Positions 17,099 through 26,504 of a stretch of DNA of 64,000 nucleotides are shown in pieces. Positions within the stretch are counted from its first letter, which is position 1. Each line of letters opens with the position of its first letter. Origin of the DNA: Polaribacter litorisediminis (GTDB lineage: Bacteria; Bacteroidota; Bacteroidia; Flavobacteriales; Flavobacteriaceae); the NCBI RefSeq assembly GCF_019968605.1, contig NZ_CP082966.1, positions 1,785,001-1,849,000 of the forward strand. Reading direction: 5' to 3'. The notes beneath the pieces were generated by a model. The model was not told the origin of the DNA and did no database searches. It worked only from the letters and a program-made list of their open reading frames with translations. The position numbers and the translations under genes are program-made.

Positions 17099-19315
17099 AT
17101 GAAAAAATATATTATAAGTAGTCTTTTGCTATTTATGCCACTCCTACTCTTTTCTCAAACTACATTTAAAGGAATGATTATGGATAAAAATAACCCTAAA
17201 GATAATTTAGGAGTTGAAGGTGTTTCTCTGCACTGGCTAAACACAAAGGTAAGCGCAATTACAAATACAAAAGGCTGGTTTACCATACCCTATAAACCTG
17301 AATATAAAAAATTAGTCGTTAATTACTTAGGTTATAAATCTGATACAATTAACATTACAAATTTAGAGCCCATTCATTATTTTTTAAAACCAGAAAGTGA
17401 GTTAGATGAAATTATCATTGAGAGTAAAAGAAATACTGTTCAAAGATCTTTTCTATCAACGACTAATATGTTTACAGTAAACTCCGAAGAATTGCTCAAA
17501 GCCGCTTGTTGTAATTTAGCGGAAAGTTTTGAAACAAATCCGTCTATAGACGTAAGTTTTTCGGATGCATTAACTGGTACAAGACAAATTCAAATGTTAG
17601 GTTTAAAAAGTCCTTATTTATTAATTACACAAGAAAACATTCCTGCAATTAGAGGTGCTAGCCAAGTTTTCGGACTCACATTTACACCCGGAACATGGGT
17701 AGAAAGTATTCAAATTACAAAAGGTGCAGGCTCTGTAGTCAATGGGTTTGAAAGTATTTCTGGTCAAATAAATGCCGAATTGGTAAAACCTTTTTCCGAT
17801 AATAAGTTCTTTCTAAATGCCTATTCTTCTTTAAATGGAAGATTGGAATTGAACACACATTTTAATGAGCGTATTTCTAAAAAATGGCAAACAGGTTTGT
17901 ACATTCACGGAAATTACAGAGGAGAAAAATTTGATAGAAATGGGGATAACTTTTTAGATATGCCATTATCCAATCAAATAAATATCATGAATAGGTGGCA
18001 ATATACCGATGCAGAAAAAGGTTGGGTAAGTTTTCTAAATGTTCGTTTTTTAAATGATGAAAAACAAACGGGAGAACTCAATTTTAATCCCACTAGAGAT
18101 CAAGGAACCACCAATGCTTGGGGAAGTGAAATTGATACACAGCGTTTTGAAACTTCTGCTAAAGTAGGGTATGTTTTTCCTGAAATGCCTTTTCAAAGTA
18201 TCGGTTTTCAAATAGCATTTAGCAATCATCAGCAAGATTCTTATTTTGGTTTAAATGTATATGATATTGAGCATGAAAGCGTCTATGCGAATCTAATTTT
18301 TAATTCAATTATTGGCGATACAAGAAACAAGTTTAAAACCGGACTTAATTTTACCTACGATAAGTTTGATGAGCTGGTAAACACCATCGATTTTGATAGA
18401 AATGAAAATGCTTTAGGCGCATTTTTTGAATATGCCTTTGATAACTTAGAGAACTTTAGTCTTACAGCAGGTTTGCGAGTTGATACCCATAATTTATTGG
18501 GTACTTTTATAACACCTCGTTTACATGTAAGATATGTGCCTTGGGAAAAAGGAGTTTTTAGAGCATCTGCTGGAAGAGGGAAAAGAAGTGCTAACATTTT
18601 TGCTGAAAATCAACAATTATTTGCGAGTTCTAGACAAATAAACATTGATGACGTTGGCGGAAATATCTATGGATTAAATCCTGAAATTGCTTGGAATTAT
18701 GGGGTTTCTTATTTACAGAAATTTAATTTATTTGAGAAAAAAGGAGATGTTACTTTTGATTTTTATCAAACAAATTTTCAAAACCAAGTGGTTGTAGACT
18801 GGGAAAATGCGCAAGAAATATCATTTTATGATTTAAACGGTAAAAGTATTGCAAATAGTTTTCAGGTAGAAGTAAATTATAATATCGCTAAAAACTTTAA
18901 TGTAAGAACTGCCTATAAATATTTTGACATTTCTACAACATATAAAAGCGGAAATTTACAGAAACCGTTACAGCCTGAAACTCGTTTTTTTGCAAACCTG
19001 TCTTATGAAACAGAATTATCTGATACAGAATCGCAATGGCGGTTTGATGTAACTTTTAATAACATAGGGCAGCAACGAATCCCGAATAGAAGGTTACCTA
19101 TTGATGCATACCAATTGTTAAATTCACAAATAACAAAAGTGTTTTCCAACCAGTTTGAGGTGTATGTTGGCGGTGAAAATTTAACGAATGTTCAGCAAAA
19201 TAATCCTATATTAGGCAGCGAAAATCCATTTGAATTGAATTTTGATACTACTTTAGTGTATCAACCAATTTTTGGACGTGCAATTTATGCAGGATTACGA
19301 TTTAAAATCAAATAA
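17099..19315 (+). CDS. TonB-dependent receptor with CarboxypepD_reg-like N-terminal domain
   Basis: I chose the ATG at 17099, since it gives a clean signal peptide (MKKYIISSLLLFMPLLLFSQ); a longer frame adds 13 residues. The 738-aa outer-membrane protein has a beta-sandwich (TFKGMIMDKNNPKDNLGVEGV), then a plug domain with AACCNLAESFETNPSIDVSF and QITKGAGSVVNGFESISG. A 22-stranded barrel would follow, ending with an aromatic-rich strand (IYAGLRFKIK). Its position between a HYC_CC_PP protein and an HMA protein suggests uptake of a metal or metal complex; the ligand is unknown. Confidence 0.93.
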   Translation: MKKYIISSLLLFMPLLLFSQTTFKGMIMDKNNPKDNLGVEGVSLHWLNTKVSAITNTKGWFTIPYKPEYKKLVVNYLGYKSDTINITNLEPIHYFLKPESELDEIIIESKRNTVQRSFLSTTNMFTVNSEELLKAACCNLAESFETNPSIDVSFSDALTGTRQIQMLGLKSPYLLITQENIPAIRGASQVFGLTFTPGTWVESIQITKGAGSVVNGFESISGQINAELVKPFSDNKFFLNAYSSLNGRLELNTHFNERISKKWQTGLYIHGNYRGEKFDRNGDNFLDMPLSNQINIMNRWQYTDAEKGWVSFLNVRFLNDEKQTGELNFNPTRDQGTTNAWGSEIDTQRFETSAKVGYVFPEMPFQSIGFQIAFSNHQQDSYFGLNVYDIEHESVYANLIFNSIIGDTRNKFKTGLNFTYDKFDELVNTIDFDRNENALGAFFEYAFDNLENFSLTAGLRVDTHNLLGTFITPRLHVRYVPWEKGVFRASAGRGKRSANIFAENQQLFASSRQINIDDVGGNIYGLNPEIAWNYGVSYLQKFNLFEKKGDVTFDFYQTNFQNQVVVDWENAQEISFYDLNGKSIANSFQVEVNYNIAKNFNVRTAYKYFDISTTYKSGNLQKPLQPETRFFANLSYETELSDTESQWRFDVTFNNIGQQRIPNRRLPIDAYQLLNSQITKVFSNQFEVYVGGENLTNVQQNNPILGSENPFELNFDTTLVYQPIFGRAIYAGLRFKIK

Positions 19316-19329
19316 AAATAATATAATAA

Positions 19330-19359
19330 AACCTCACAGGTTTAAAAACCTGTGAGGTT
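19330..19359 (+). other. Strong hairpin between the TonB receptor and HMA genes
   Basis: A 14-bp perfect inverted repeat (AACCTCACAGGTTT / AAACCTGTGAGGTT) with a 2-base spacer sits 14 bases after the TonB receptor stop and 14 bases before the next ATG. No T tract follows, so it is not a normal terminator. It may stabilise or separate the two mRNA parts, or be a small repeat of the REP type. Confidence 0.8.
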
Positions 19360-19373
19360 AGAAATCAAAAAAA

Positions 19374-19784
19374 ATGAAAAAAATAATAGGTATATTAAGT
19401 CTACTTTTAGTAAGTTTTTCAGCACAATCTCAGGAAGTTCAAAAAAATAAAAACGCAAAAGTATTTTTTGAAGTAGACGGAATTTGCGGCATGTGTAAAA
19501 AAAGAATTGAAACAGCAGCTTTAAAAACAAAAGGCGTAAAATTTGCAATTTGGAGCGTGGAAACACATCAATTAAGCCTAATTATGGATGAGCGGAAAAC
19601 ATCTATGACCGATGTGCAACAAAATATTTTAAAAGTTGGACACGATGTTATTGGTGCTGATAAGAAAAAGTTAATTGCAAAAGAAGAAGCGTATAATTCT
19701 GTACATCCCTGCTGCAAGTACCGAGATGAAGAAATCATTTTGAACCATGAAGGGGAATTAAAAAAGCAGAAAAAGAAAAATTAG
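19374..19784 (+). CDS. Secreted heavy-metal-associated (HMA) domain protein
   Basis: The 136-aa protein has a signal peptide (MKKIIGILSLLLVSFSAQSQ) and one HMA-like ferredoxin fold. The metal-binding loop reads GICGMCKKRIE, a C-x2-C variant, and the fold continues to MTDVQQNILKVGHDVIGA. A second Cys pair (HPCC) lies near residue 111. It would bind a soft metal ion, probably copper, in the periplasm. It is the last gene of the HYC_CC_PP-TonB receptor cluster. Confidence 0.9.
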   Translation: MKKIIGILSLLLVSFSAQSQEVQKNKNAKVFFEVDGICGMCKKRIETAALKTKGVKFAIWSVETHQLSLIMDERKTSMTDVQQNILKVGHDVIGADKKKLIAKEEAYNSVHPCCKYRDEEIILNHEGELKKQKKKN

Positions 19785-19809
19785 TCGCCTTACTCCTATT
19801 CCAAAATGC

Positions 19810-20217
19810 CTATTTCTTCTTTAAATACTCCTCAATATCAGCAATATGATGTTGCAAGGCCTGCGCAGAAATCTGAATCTCTTTAATCAATAAAGCCAAA
19901 GAAACGATGAGCAAAATAAGTGCCGAACCAAATACCCAAACCGCTACCCTATGAAAATCGACATAGATTAAAAACATGGTTAACACACAAAATAACAAGC
20001 TTGTAATACCAAAAATTTGCATATATCTTGTTAAGTTTAAGCGTAATTTTAAATTCTGAATTTGTCTTAACAAAGAATCATTTTTCTTTTCCAAATATTT
20101 ATCATGCAAACTTCTAATGACAGCGGCATACGCCAAAAACCGATTGGTATAGGCAAGCATAATCAATGAAATTGCAGAAAATAATAAAGCCGGTGTAGTA
20201 AGTGTCAATTCTTCCAT
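19810..20217 (-). CDS. DUF2721 domain-containing membrane protein
   Basis: The ATG at 20217 is used; the longer frame starts at a TTG. The 135-aa product has the DUF2721 opening TTPALLFSAISLIMLAYTNRFLA with its first helix. A charged helix follows (HDKYLEKKNDSLLRQIQNLKLRL), and then two helices at about 65-85 and 90-112. Function is unknown. It converges with the HMA gene, separated by 25 bases. Confidence 0.85.
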   Translation of the reverse strand: MEELTLTTPALLFSAISLIMLAYTNRFLAYAAVIRSLHDKYLEKKNDSLLRQIQNLKLRLNLTRYMQIFGITSLLFCVLTMFLIYVDFHRVAVWVFGSALILLIVSLALLIKEIQISAQALQHHIADIEEYLKKK

Positions 20218-20284
20218 CAAGAGCAAAAATAAAGTTATTTTTCAACGTGAATACTTTCCGAATCATTTTCTTTATTTTTGAACT

Positions 20285-20953
20285 ATGAAAAAAGTAGTTT
20301 TTTTATTCGTTTTAGTTTTTAGTAGCTCCTATTTTAGTCAAGAATTACCTGACAATTTTGTGTATTTATCCGATATAGATCATACCATAAAATCTGAATT
20401 ACGTTATCTAAACAATAATAATTTTATAGGAAAACCTATTAACGGTTATGAGAACAATTGTGTCATTATAACCAAAGAAAGTGCAATCAATTTAAAAAAA
20501 GTACAAGCTGAACTTTTAAAAAAAGGACTAAGTCTAAAGGTTTTTGATGCCTACAGACCACAACAAGCAGTAGATCATTTTGTAAAATGGGCAAAAGTTT
20601 TGAAAGACACTTTAATGAAAAGAGAATACTATCCAAACGTGGATAAAAGTGAATTATTTGACTTGGGGTATATCGCCTCAAAATCTGGCCACACAAGAGG
20701 TAGCACCATCGATTTAACAATTATAAATTTAAAGACGGGTAAAGAATTAGATATGGGCAGTCCTTATGATTTTTTTGGAGTGCAATCACATCCATTTTAT
20801 CCAAAAATATCAAAAGCACAAAAAGAAAACAGAATGCTTTTGCGAAAACTCATGTTACAAAATAATTTTAAACCTTATGAAAATGAATGGTGGCATTTTA
20901 CACTTAGAGAAGAACCTTTCCCAAAAACATATTTTAATTTTCCTGTAAAATAG
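20285..20953 (+). CDS. D-alanyl-D-alanine dipeptidase (VanX/DdpX-like, M15D)
   Basis: The protein has a signal peptide (MKKVVFLFVLVFSSSYFSQ), so it works outside the cytoplasm. The 222-aa sequence carries the zinc-binding SGHTRGSTIDLT motif (SxHxxGxAxD type) and the EWWHF motif that supplies the third ligand and the catalytic Glu. The DAYRPQQAV segment is also conserved. It should hydrolyse D-Ala-D-Ala from peptidoglycan turnover. There are no van regulators or ligases nearby, so it is a wall-recycling enzyme rather than glycopeptide resistance. Confidence 0.93.
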   Translation: MKKVVFLFVLVFSSSYFSQELPDNFVYLSDIDHTIKSELRYLNNNNFIGKPINGYENNCVIITKESAINLKKVQAELLKKGLSLKVFDAYRPQQAVDHFVKWAKVLKDTLMKREYYPNVDKSELFDLGYIASKSGHTRGSTIDLTIINLKTGKELDMGSPYDFFGVQSHPFYPKISKAQKENRMLLRKLMLQNNFKPYENEWWHFTLREEPFPKTYFNFPVK

Positions 20954-21043
20954 TCAAGTTTTAACAATTTCTAAACAATTCCCTTTAAAATCGGCATTAT
21001 ATTTGTGCTAAAAGTGTTCAACATTACTCATTATTAGAAACTT

Positions 21044-21715
21044 ATGAAACCATTTTTTAATGTACTTTTTATCTCTTTTTGTTTATTGATATCTTTCAAA
21101 GCTCTGGCTCAATTGGACATCAATAAAGGAACCAAAGAAAAAGGAAAAACAAAAGCTATTGTTTTAAATAATGCCAAAGAGGTTAAAAAACCCGAATCGA
21201 TATCATTAAATGGTATTAACGGATTTAAAAAAGCTTTTGATAAAGAAAACGAAAAGTTAAAAAAGCAGCAAAAAGAAGATAATTTAAATAACAAAGGAAT
21301 TTTAACACAAGCCAAATTGAAAGAGCAACGTTTTTTAAAAACTTTCAAAAAGATTAATGGTCGATATATTATTCCGAAAATAGATCAAGATTTAGGTAGT
21401 TTTAGAACCCAATCTAAAAGTGTTAACATTATTTGTAGAGATTATCAATATCCAGATGGTGATCGAGTAACTATTTATGTAAATGATATTCCCGTTGTTT
21501 ATAATATTGTATTAGAACAGAGTTATAAAAAATTCAATATACCACTAGAATTAGGTATCAATAAAATTGTTATTGAAGCGTTAAATCAGGGGTCTTCTGG
21601 TCCAAACACGGCGGCTTTTAAAGTGTACAATGATGCAGGAATCTTAATTTCATCTAATGAATGGAATTTAGCAACAGGCGCAAAAGCAACTATACTCATA
21701 GCCAAAGACAAATAA
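21044..21715 (+). CDS. Secreted flavobacterial protein of unknown function
   Basis: The 223-aa product begins with a signal peptide (MKPFFNVLFISFCLLISFKALAQ). Residues 25-110 are lysine-rich and low in complexity. The last 110 residues form a beta-domain with NIICRDYQYPDGDRVTIYVND, LGINKIVIEALNQGSSGPNTAAF and GAKATILIAKDK. This resembles a carbohydrate- or calcium-type beta-sandwich of secreted proteins, but no family is named with confidence. A TATATTTG -7-like box lies at 20999-21006, 37 bases before the ATG. Confidence 0.75.
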   Translation: MKPFFNVLFISFCLLISFKALAQLDINKGTKEKGKTKAIVLNNAKEVKKPESISLNGINGFKKAFDKENEKLKKQQKEDNLNNKGILTQAKLKEQRFLKTFKKINGRYIIPKIDQDLGSFRTQSKSVNIICRDYQYPDGDRVTIYVNDIPVVYNIVLEQSYKKFNIPLELGINKIVIEALNQGSSGPNTAAFKVYNDAGILISSNEWNLATGAKATILIAKDK

Positions 21716-21843
21716 AACGCAATCGCAATCGTTTGCGCTAAATTCACAAAGCCTAGTTTTTTTATTCTATTTAAAACAGTTATTTTTGTATTTCGATAAA
21801 AACTACAATAATATTATTATACAATAAATAACAATAGTTAAGA

Positions 21844-22833
21844 ATGAAAGAAATCACCAAACAAACCTATTTAGATTGGTACAAAAACATGCTTTTTTGG
21901 CGCAAGTTCGAGGACAAATTAGCATCTGTTTACATTCAGCAAAAAGTTAGAGGCTTTTTACATTTGTATAATGGGCAAGAAGCTATTTTAGCTGGTGCGT
22001 TGCATGCTATGGATTTATCGAAAGATAAAATGATTACTGCCTACAGAAATCATGTGCAGCCAATCGGTATGGGAGAAGATCCTAAAAAAGTAATGGCTGA
22101 ATTATACGGAAAAGTTACAGGAACATCTAAAGGAATGGGAGGTTCTATGCATATTTTCTCGAAAGAATTTCGTTTTTATGGTGGTCATGGTATTGTTGGT
22201 GGTCAAATTCCTTTAGGTGCAGGAATAGCTTTTGCAGATAAATACAAAGGAAGCGATGCGGTTACCTTAACGTGTTTTGGTGATGGTGCTGCAAGACAAG
22301 GCTCTCTACATGAAGCTTTTAACATGGCGATGTTATGGAAATTACCTGTTATTTTTATTGTTGAAAATAATGGATATGCCATGGGTACTTCTGTAGAAAG
22401 AACTGCAAATCATACTGATATCTGGAAACTTGGTTTGGGATATGAAATGCCTTGTGGACCCGTAGATGCCATGAACCCTATTAAAGTAGCGGAAGCTGTA
22501 GATGAAGCAATACAAAGAGCAAGACGTGGTGATGGCCCAACTTTTTTAGAAATGAAAACGTATCGATACAGAGGTCACTCAATGTCAGACGCGCAACATT
22601 ATAGAACAAAAAATGAAGTTGAAGAATATAAGAAAATAGATCCTATTACTCAAATCTTAGACGTTATTATGGAAAAAGAATATGCGACCGAAGAAGAAAT
22701 TGATGTAATTAAAAAAGATGTGAAAAGGATGGTGAATGAATGTGAAAAATTTGCAGAAGACTCACCATACCCAGAACCTCAGCAATTATACGATATGGTT
22801 TATGAACAAGAAGATTATCCTTTTATAAGTTAA
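21844..22833 (+). CDS. pdhA: Pyruvate dehydrogenase E1 component, alpha subunit
   Basis: This thiamine-diphosphate enzyme decarboxylates pyruvate and reductively acetylates the lipoyl groups of E2. The 329-aa length fits the heterotetrameric E1 alpha. TPP-binding features are GDGAARQGSLHEAFNMA through ENNGYAMGT, with phosphorylation-loop-like YRGHSMSDAQ. The E1 beta gene is not in the window. The E2 gene starts 3 bases after the stop codon, forming an operon. A TATTTTTG box lies at 21781-21788. Confidence 0.96.
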   Translation: MKEITKQTYLDWYKNMLFWRKFEDKLASVYIQQKVRGFLHLYNGQEAILAGALHAMDLSKDKMITAYRNHVQPIGMGEDPKKVMAELYGKVTGTSKGMGGSMHIFSKEFRFYGGHGIVGGQIPLGAGIAFADKYKGSDAVTLTCFGDGAARQGSLHEAFNMAMLWKLPVIFIVENNGYAMGTSVERTANHTDIWKLGLGYEMPCGPVDAMNPIKVAEAVDEAIQRARRGDGPTFLEMKTYRYRGHSMSDAQHYRTKNEVEEYKKIDPITQILDVIMEKEYATEEEIDVIKKDVKRMVNECEKFAEDSPYPEPQQLYDMVYEQEDYPFIS

Positions 22834-22836
22834 AAT

Positions 22837-24492
22837 ATGGCTACAGTAATAAATATGCCAAGACTAAGCGACACCATGGAAGAAGGTGTTGTGGAAAAAT
22901 GGTTAAAAAAAGTTGGAGATAAAGTTGAAGAAGGCGATATTTTGGCAGAAATCGAAACAGATAAAGCTACGATGGAATTTGAATCATTTCATGAGGGAAC
23001 TTTATTATATATTGGTATTCAAGAAGGTGAAACTTCTCCTGTTGATGTTCTTTTAGCTATTATTGGCGAAGAAGGTGAAGATATTTCCGCACTTATAAAT
23101 GGTGCTCCTGAGACTGCAAAAACGGCAAATAAAGAAGAAGTTAAAGAAGATGCGAAAGATGATGAAACAACTTCAGAAACTTCCAATACAGAGATTGCTG
23201 CAATTCCTGATGGAGTGCATGTAATCTCTATGCCACGTTTAAGTGATACCATGACAGATGGTACTGTGGCTTCTTGGTTAAAAAAAGTTGGAGATAAGGT
23301 TGAAGAAGGTGATATTTTAGCAGAAATAGAAACAGACAAAGCAACCATGGAATTTGAATGTTTCTACGAAGGAACCATCTTATACATCGGTGTTCAAGAA
23401 GGAGAAACAGCTCCTGTAGATAGCTTATTAACGATTATTGGTCCTGAAGGAACCGATATTTCTGCAATTGTTGCCAATGATGATGCTGCGGAAAACGCAC
23501 CTGCTAAAAAAGTAATTCCTTCAGAAAAGGAAGAAGATAAAAAGGAAGCAAAAAAAGAAGAAAATATTGTTGAAACGAGTGCATCAACAAGCACAAATAC
23601 TTCAGGCGGACGCATATTTGCATCTCCTTTAGCAAAGAAAATAGCGGCTGACAAAGGCATTAATTTAGCAGATGTTTCTGGTTCTGGTGAAAACGGTAGA
23701 ATTATTAAAAAAGATATAGAAAACTACACACCTGCTGCAAAACCAGCTGAAGTTGAAAAATCAGAAAAAACGGAAACAGCTCCTGCAATGAATTTTGTTG
23801 CTGCTGGCGAAGAAAAATCTGAAGAAGTTAAAAACTCTCAAATGCGCAAGGCAATTGCAAAAGCTTTAGGAAGTTCTAAATTTACGGCACCAGATTTCAG
23901 TTTAAATATTGAAGTGGATATGGATAACGCAATGGCTTCCAGAAAAATTATCAATGCAATTCCAGATGTAAAAGTATCCTTTAATGATATGGTTGTAAAA
24001 GCCTGTGCAATGGCTTTGCAAAAACATCCTCAAGTTAATACTTCTTGGACCGATAATAATACAATTTATCACAGTCACATTCACGTGGGAGTTGCTGTTG
24101 CCGTAGATGATGGTTTATTAGTGCCTGTTGTAAAACACACCAATACTTTGAGTTTAACGCAAATTGGCGCATCTGTTAGAGATTTAGCGGGAAAAGCAAG
24201 ACATAAAAAAATAGCGCCAGCAGAAATGCAGGGAAGCACGTTTACAGTTTCTAATTTAGGCATGTTTGGTATCGATAATTTCACTTCAATCATCAATCAA
24301 CCGAATTCAGCAATTTTATCTGTAGGTGCCATTGTTGAAAAGCCCGTTGTTAAAAATGGACAAATAGTGGTTGGAAATACAATGAAATTAACGTTAACCT
24401 GTGATCACAGAACCGTTGATGGAGCTGTTGGAGCTCAGTTTTTACAAACATTAAAAACATTTATTGAGAATCCTGTTACGATGTTAGCATAG
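22837..24492 (+). CDS. pdhC: Pyruvate dehydrogenase E2 component (dihydrolipoamide acetyltransferase)
   Basis: The 551-aa protein has two lipoyl domains (residues about 1-80 and 127-205). Each has the lipoylated lysine in IETDKATMEFE, separated by acidic/Lys linkers. A peripheral-subunit-binding domain follows (IFASPLAKKIAADKGINL through GRIIKKDIENY, about 255-295). The catalytic acetyltransferase core fills the rest, ending in CDHRTVDGAVGAQFL with the catalytic His. It transfers acetyl groups to CoA in the pyruvate dehydrogenase complex. A hairpin terminator follows. Confidence 0.96.
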   Translation: MATVINMPRLSDTMEEGVVEKWLKKVGDKVEEGDILAEIETDKATMEFESFHEGTLLYIGIQEGETSPVDVLLAIIGEEGEDISALINGAPETAKTANKEEVKEDAKDDETTSETSNTEIAAIPDGVHVISMPRLSDTMTDGTVASWLKKVGDKVEEGDILAEIETDKATMEFECFYEGTILYIGVQEGETAPVDSLLTIIGPEGTDISAIVANDDAAENAPAKKVIPSEKEEDKKEAKKEENIVETSASTSTNTSGGRIFASPLAKKIAADKGINLADVSGSGENGRIIKKDIENYTPAAKPAEVEKSEKTETAPAMNFVAAGEEKSEEVKNSQMRKAIAKALGSSKFTAPDFSLNIEVDMDNAMASRKIINAIPDVKVSFNDMVVKACAMALQKHPQVNTSWTDNNTIYHSHIHVGVAVAVDDGLLVPVVKHTNTLSLTQIGASVRDLAGKARHKKIAPAEMQGSTFTVSNLGMFGIDNFTSIINQPNSAILSVGAIVEKPVVKNGQIVVGNTMKLTLTCDHRTVDGAVGAQFLQTLKTFIENPVTMLA

Positions 24493-24512
24493 TTTCTAAA
24501 ATAATACATACT

Positions 24513-24550
24513 AAAAAAGCTCGATCTGATATTTCAAATCGAGCTTTTTT
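24513..24550 (+). terminator. Intrinsic terminator of the pdhA-pdhC operon
   Basis: The stem AAAAAAGCTCGAT / ATCGAGCTTTTTT has a 12-base loop and runs into a T tract, 20 bases after the E2 stop codon. Confidence 0.9.
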
Positions 24551-24734
24551 TTTGAAGTAACTTTCCTGCTGTAAATTTTAAATCCTCAACAAAAACAGCA
24601 ATTTTGCAAGTCTTTTTTGTGGTTTCCTTTGTTACTAAGCCACATAAAATAAAAGGGCGTAAATACTCTTTGTTATAGGTCTAAAAACAACTTTTCAATT
24701 CACTCTTAAAGTAAGATATTCTTAAAAAAAATCG

Positions 24735-24765
24735 CAAAAAAAAAGACTGCCTTTTCAGACAGCCT
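24735..24765 (-). terminator. Terminator of the small secreted-protein gene
   Basis: On the minus strand AGGCTGTCT / AGGCAGTCT form a 9-bp stem with two G-U pairs around a GAAA tetraloop, followed by nine Ts. Confidence 0.8.
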
Positions 24766-24794
24766 CTTTTCTAATTATACAAAGAATTCAACTA

Positions 24795-25142
24795 TTATTT
24801 AGAAGCTAATAACTTAATTGGTAAAGTATATACTTCTGAAGTTGTAGCAGTAGATACTTTCTTATAGTTTAATCTATTTTTTACGAATGCATCAATACTC
24901 TCGTTTTTAGTATCTACATATAAAACAACGATTTCATTTTTACTGTTAATCATAATTTTTACAGTAACTTTTTCCGTTTCTTTTAATGAAAATTCAGAAT
25001 TCTTAAGCAATTTCTGAACATCTTTAGTGATCGTAGTCATTACTCCTTTTTTGTCAGCAGGAGTTTCATTATTTGCCGATACTAAGCTGCTAAATCCTAT
25101 TAAAAAAGCAACAATTAAAGTTTTAAATTTTAAGGTATTCAT
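24795..25142 (-). CDS. Small secreted protein of unknown function
   Basis: The 115-aa product has a signal peptide (LKFKTLIVAFLIGFSSLVSA). The mature part has two beta-type stretches (KVTVKIMINSKNEIVVLYVDT and TSEVYTLPIKLLASK), with the central helix IDAFVKNRLNYKKV. The pattern resembles TonB C-terminal-like small domains of secreted flavobacterial proteins. No function is assigned. It is monocistronic with its own terminator. Confidence 0.75.
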   Translation of the reverse strand: MNTLKFKTLIVAFLIGFSSLVSANNETPADKKGVMTTITKDVQKLLKNSEFSLKETEKVTVKIMINSKNEIVVLYVDTKNESIDAFVKNRLNYKKVSTATTSEVYTLPIKLLASK

Positions 25143-25790
25143 TTTTTTATTTTTATAATTTGATATGGTTTGTTTGTTAACCGAGACAAAATTACCCCCT
25201 ATTAAAAGTTAAAACTGTTAGAGCTCCCTTAAAAAAAACGTAAATAAAAGTTAAAAAAAGGGCTAAAATAAGGATGTTTACAATTTCTTAACTTTCTGTT
25301 TTTCAAAAATTTACAACCGTTTTTTAGACATCCATATGAATTCAAAACAAACCAAATCAATATGATAAGAAACAAGTAATTTATTTGTAAAGTTCTTCAA
25401 AATAATAAAGATTATTTACATTCTTCATTTATTTTTTTTAACAGCGAATTTTGATTGAATAAAATCTAAACCCTTTGAATTATTAGCCGAATATTATCTT
25501 TTTGTATGAGAATATATGACAACAATAATTTGACTCAAAAACGATGTAAGAAATATCGCTATCAATCATCCTTTTTATATGAGATGATATGTAAAGAAAA
25601 CCCATTCCTAATCCATTTAAACCTTTCCTTTCGTTAAAAAGGTGAACTGTTCACTTAAATAATTTAAAGTTTTAAAACATCATCAAAAACCGAAATTCTA
25701 TTATTAGATTCCCGTTTTCACGGGAATGACCATTTCAACGGAAACCCCGACCCAGAGCATCGAGGAATTCTTTTCGATTAAAAATAACTC
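25143..25790. other. Intergenic stretch without a recognised gene
   Basis: These 648 bases hold no convincing frame. A perfect 13-base inverted repeat (GTGAACTGTTCAC, 25642-25654) and a small palindrome around TTCCCGTTTTCACGGGAA (25708-25726) are the only visible structures. The latter resembles interspersed repeats of this group. Confidence 0.5.
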
Positions 25791-26314
25791 TTAAAGGTTT
25801 TTCATTATAGATCTTTTTATTGTTTTTTCCGCTTGTTTAATAGGTCTTTCATTATGGTATATTACGACTCTAAATGTATCTCCTAATTTTAATTTAATCC
25901 ATTTTGAAATTGAAATAGCAGTTTTAGTTTTGTCAAGATTAACATTTTTTGATACATCTAAAAGTTCAATTATTTGATGTTGTTGATTCATAAACTTTTC
26001 AAGTGTTTGAATATTCAGTTTTGAGTTTAGTGGATTCATAGATTTAAATGTTTTCATTTTATTTAAATCCTCATTGTAAGAAACTGATTTGCTAAAATAT
26101 GTTCCTAACCAATTACTTTTAAATATTTCTGAACTTTTATGTTGTGAAGCCTTTATCTTTTTCGTTATTTCCGGAATATAAAAATCTCCCTATCTATTAA
26201 GGTGTTCAATGCACTCTAGAGCACTCCAACTTTCATTATTTTGTTTCCAATTTAGTGAAGCTAAAGTTTCCTCTTTTAATAGTTCTACGCTATTCAAATT
26301 CTCACGTGAAATCT

Positions 26315-26464
26315 ACCATTGACGTTTTTATTAAATAATTGTTTTTTAGTGATTTAAAGGTCGATTAAAGTTACTTGTATTTTTACAATTATTTTGTAAT
26401 TCAGTATATTTAAAACCAATTTACGTCATCTTCTAAGCTTGTAAAAATTTTTTTCTTGGGTCTC
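26315..26464. repeat. Direct repeat of 150 bp bounding the block inside the DinB gene, copy 1
   Basis: The sequence from CATTGACGT to TCTTGGGTCTC recurs at 27223-27372 in the same orientation, with about ten substitutions and equal length. The two copies are the ends of the inserted block. Confidence 0.9.
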
Positions 26465-26504
26465 GAACTGACAAAGAATATGATCATTCTTAATAAACCG
26501 ATTG

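Noticed and set aside
20285..20953. VanX-like dipeptidase considered as glycopeptide resistance
   Set aside because: No VanH, VanA-type ligase or two-component regulator is nearby; it is more likely a cell-wall recycling enzyme.
23019..23660. Two minus-strand frames opposite the E2 lipoyl domains
   Set aside because: They mirror the repeated lipoyl-domain sequence on the other strand and have no coding signature of their own.
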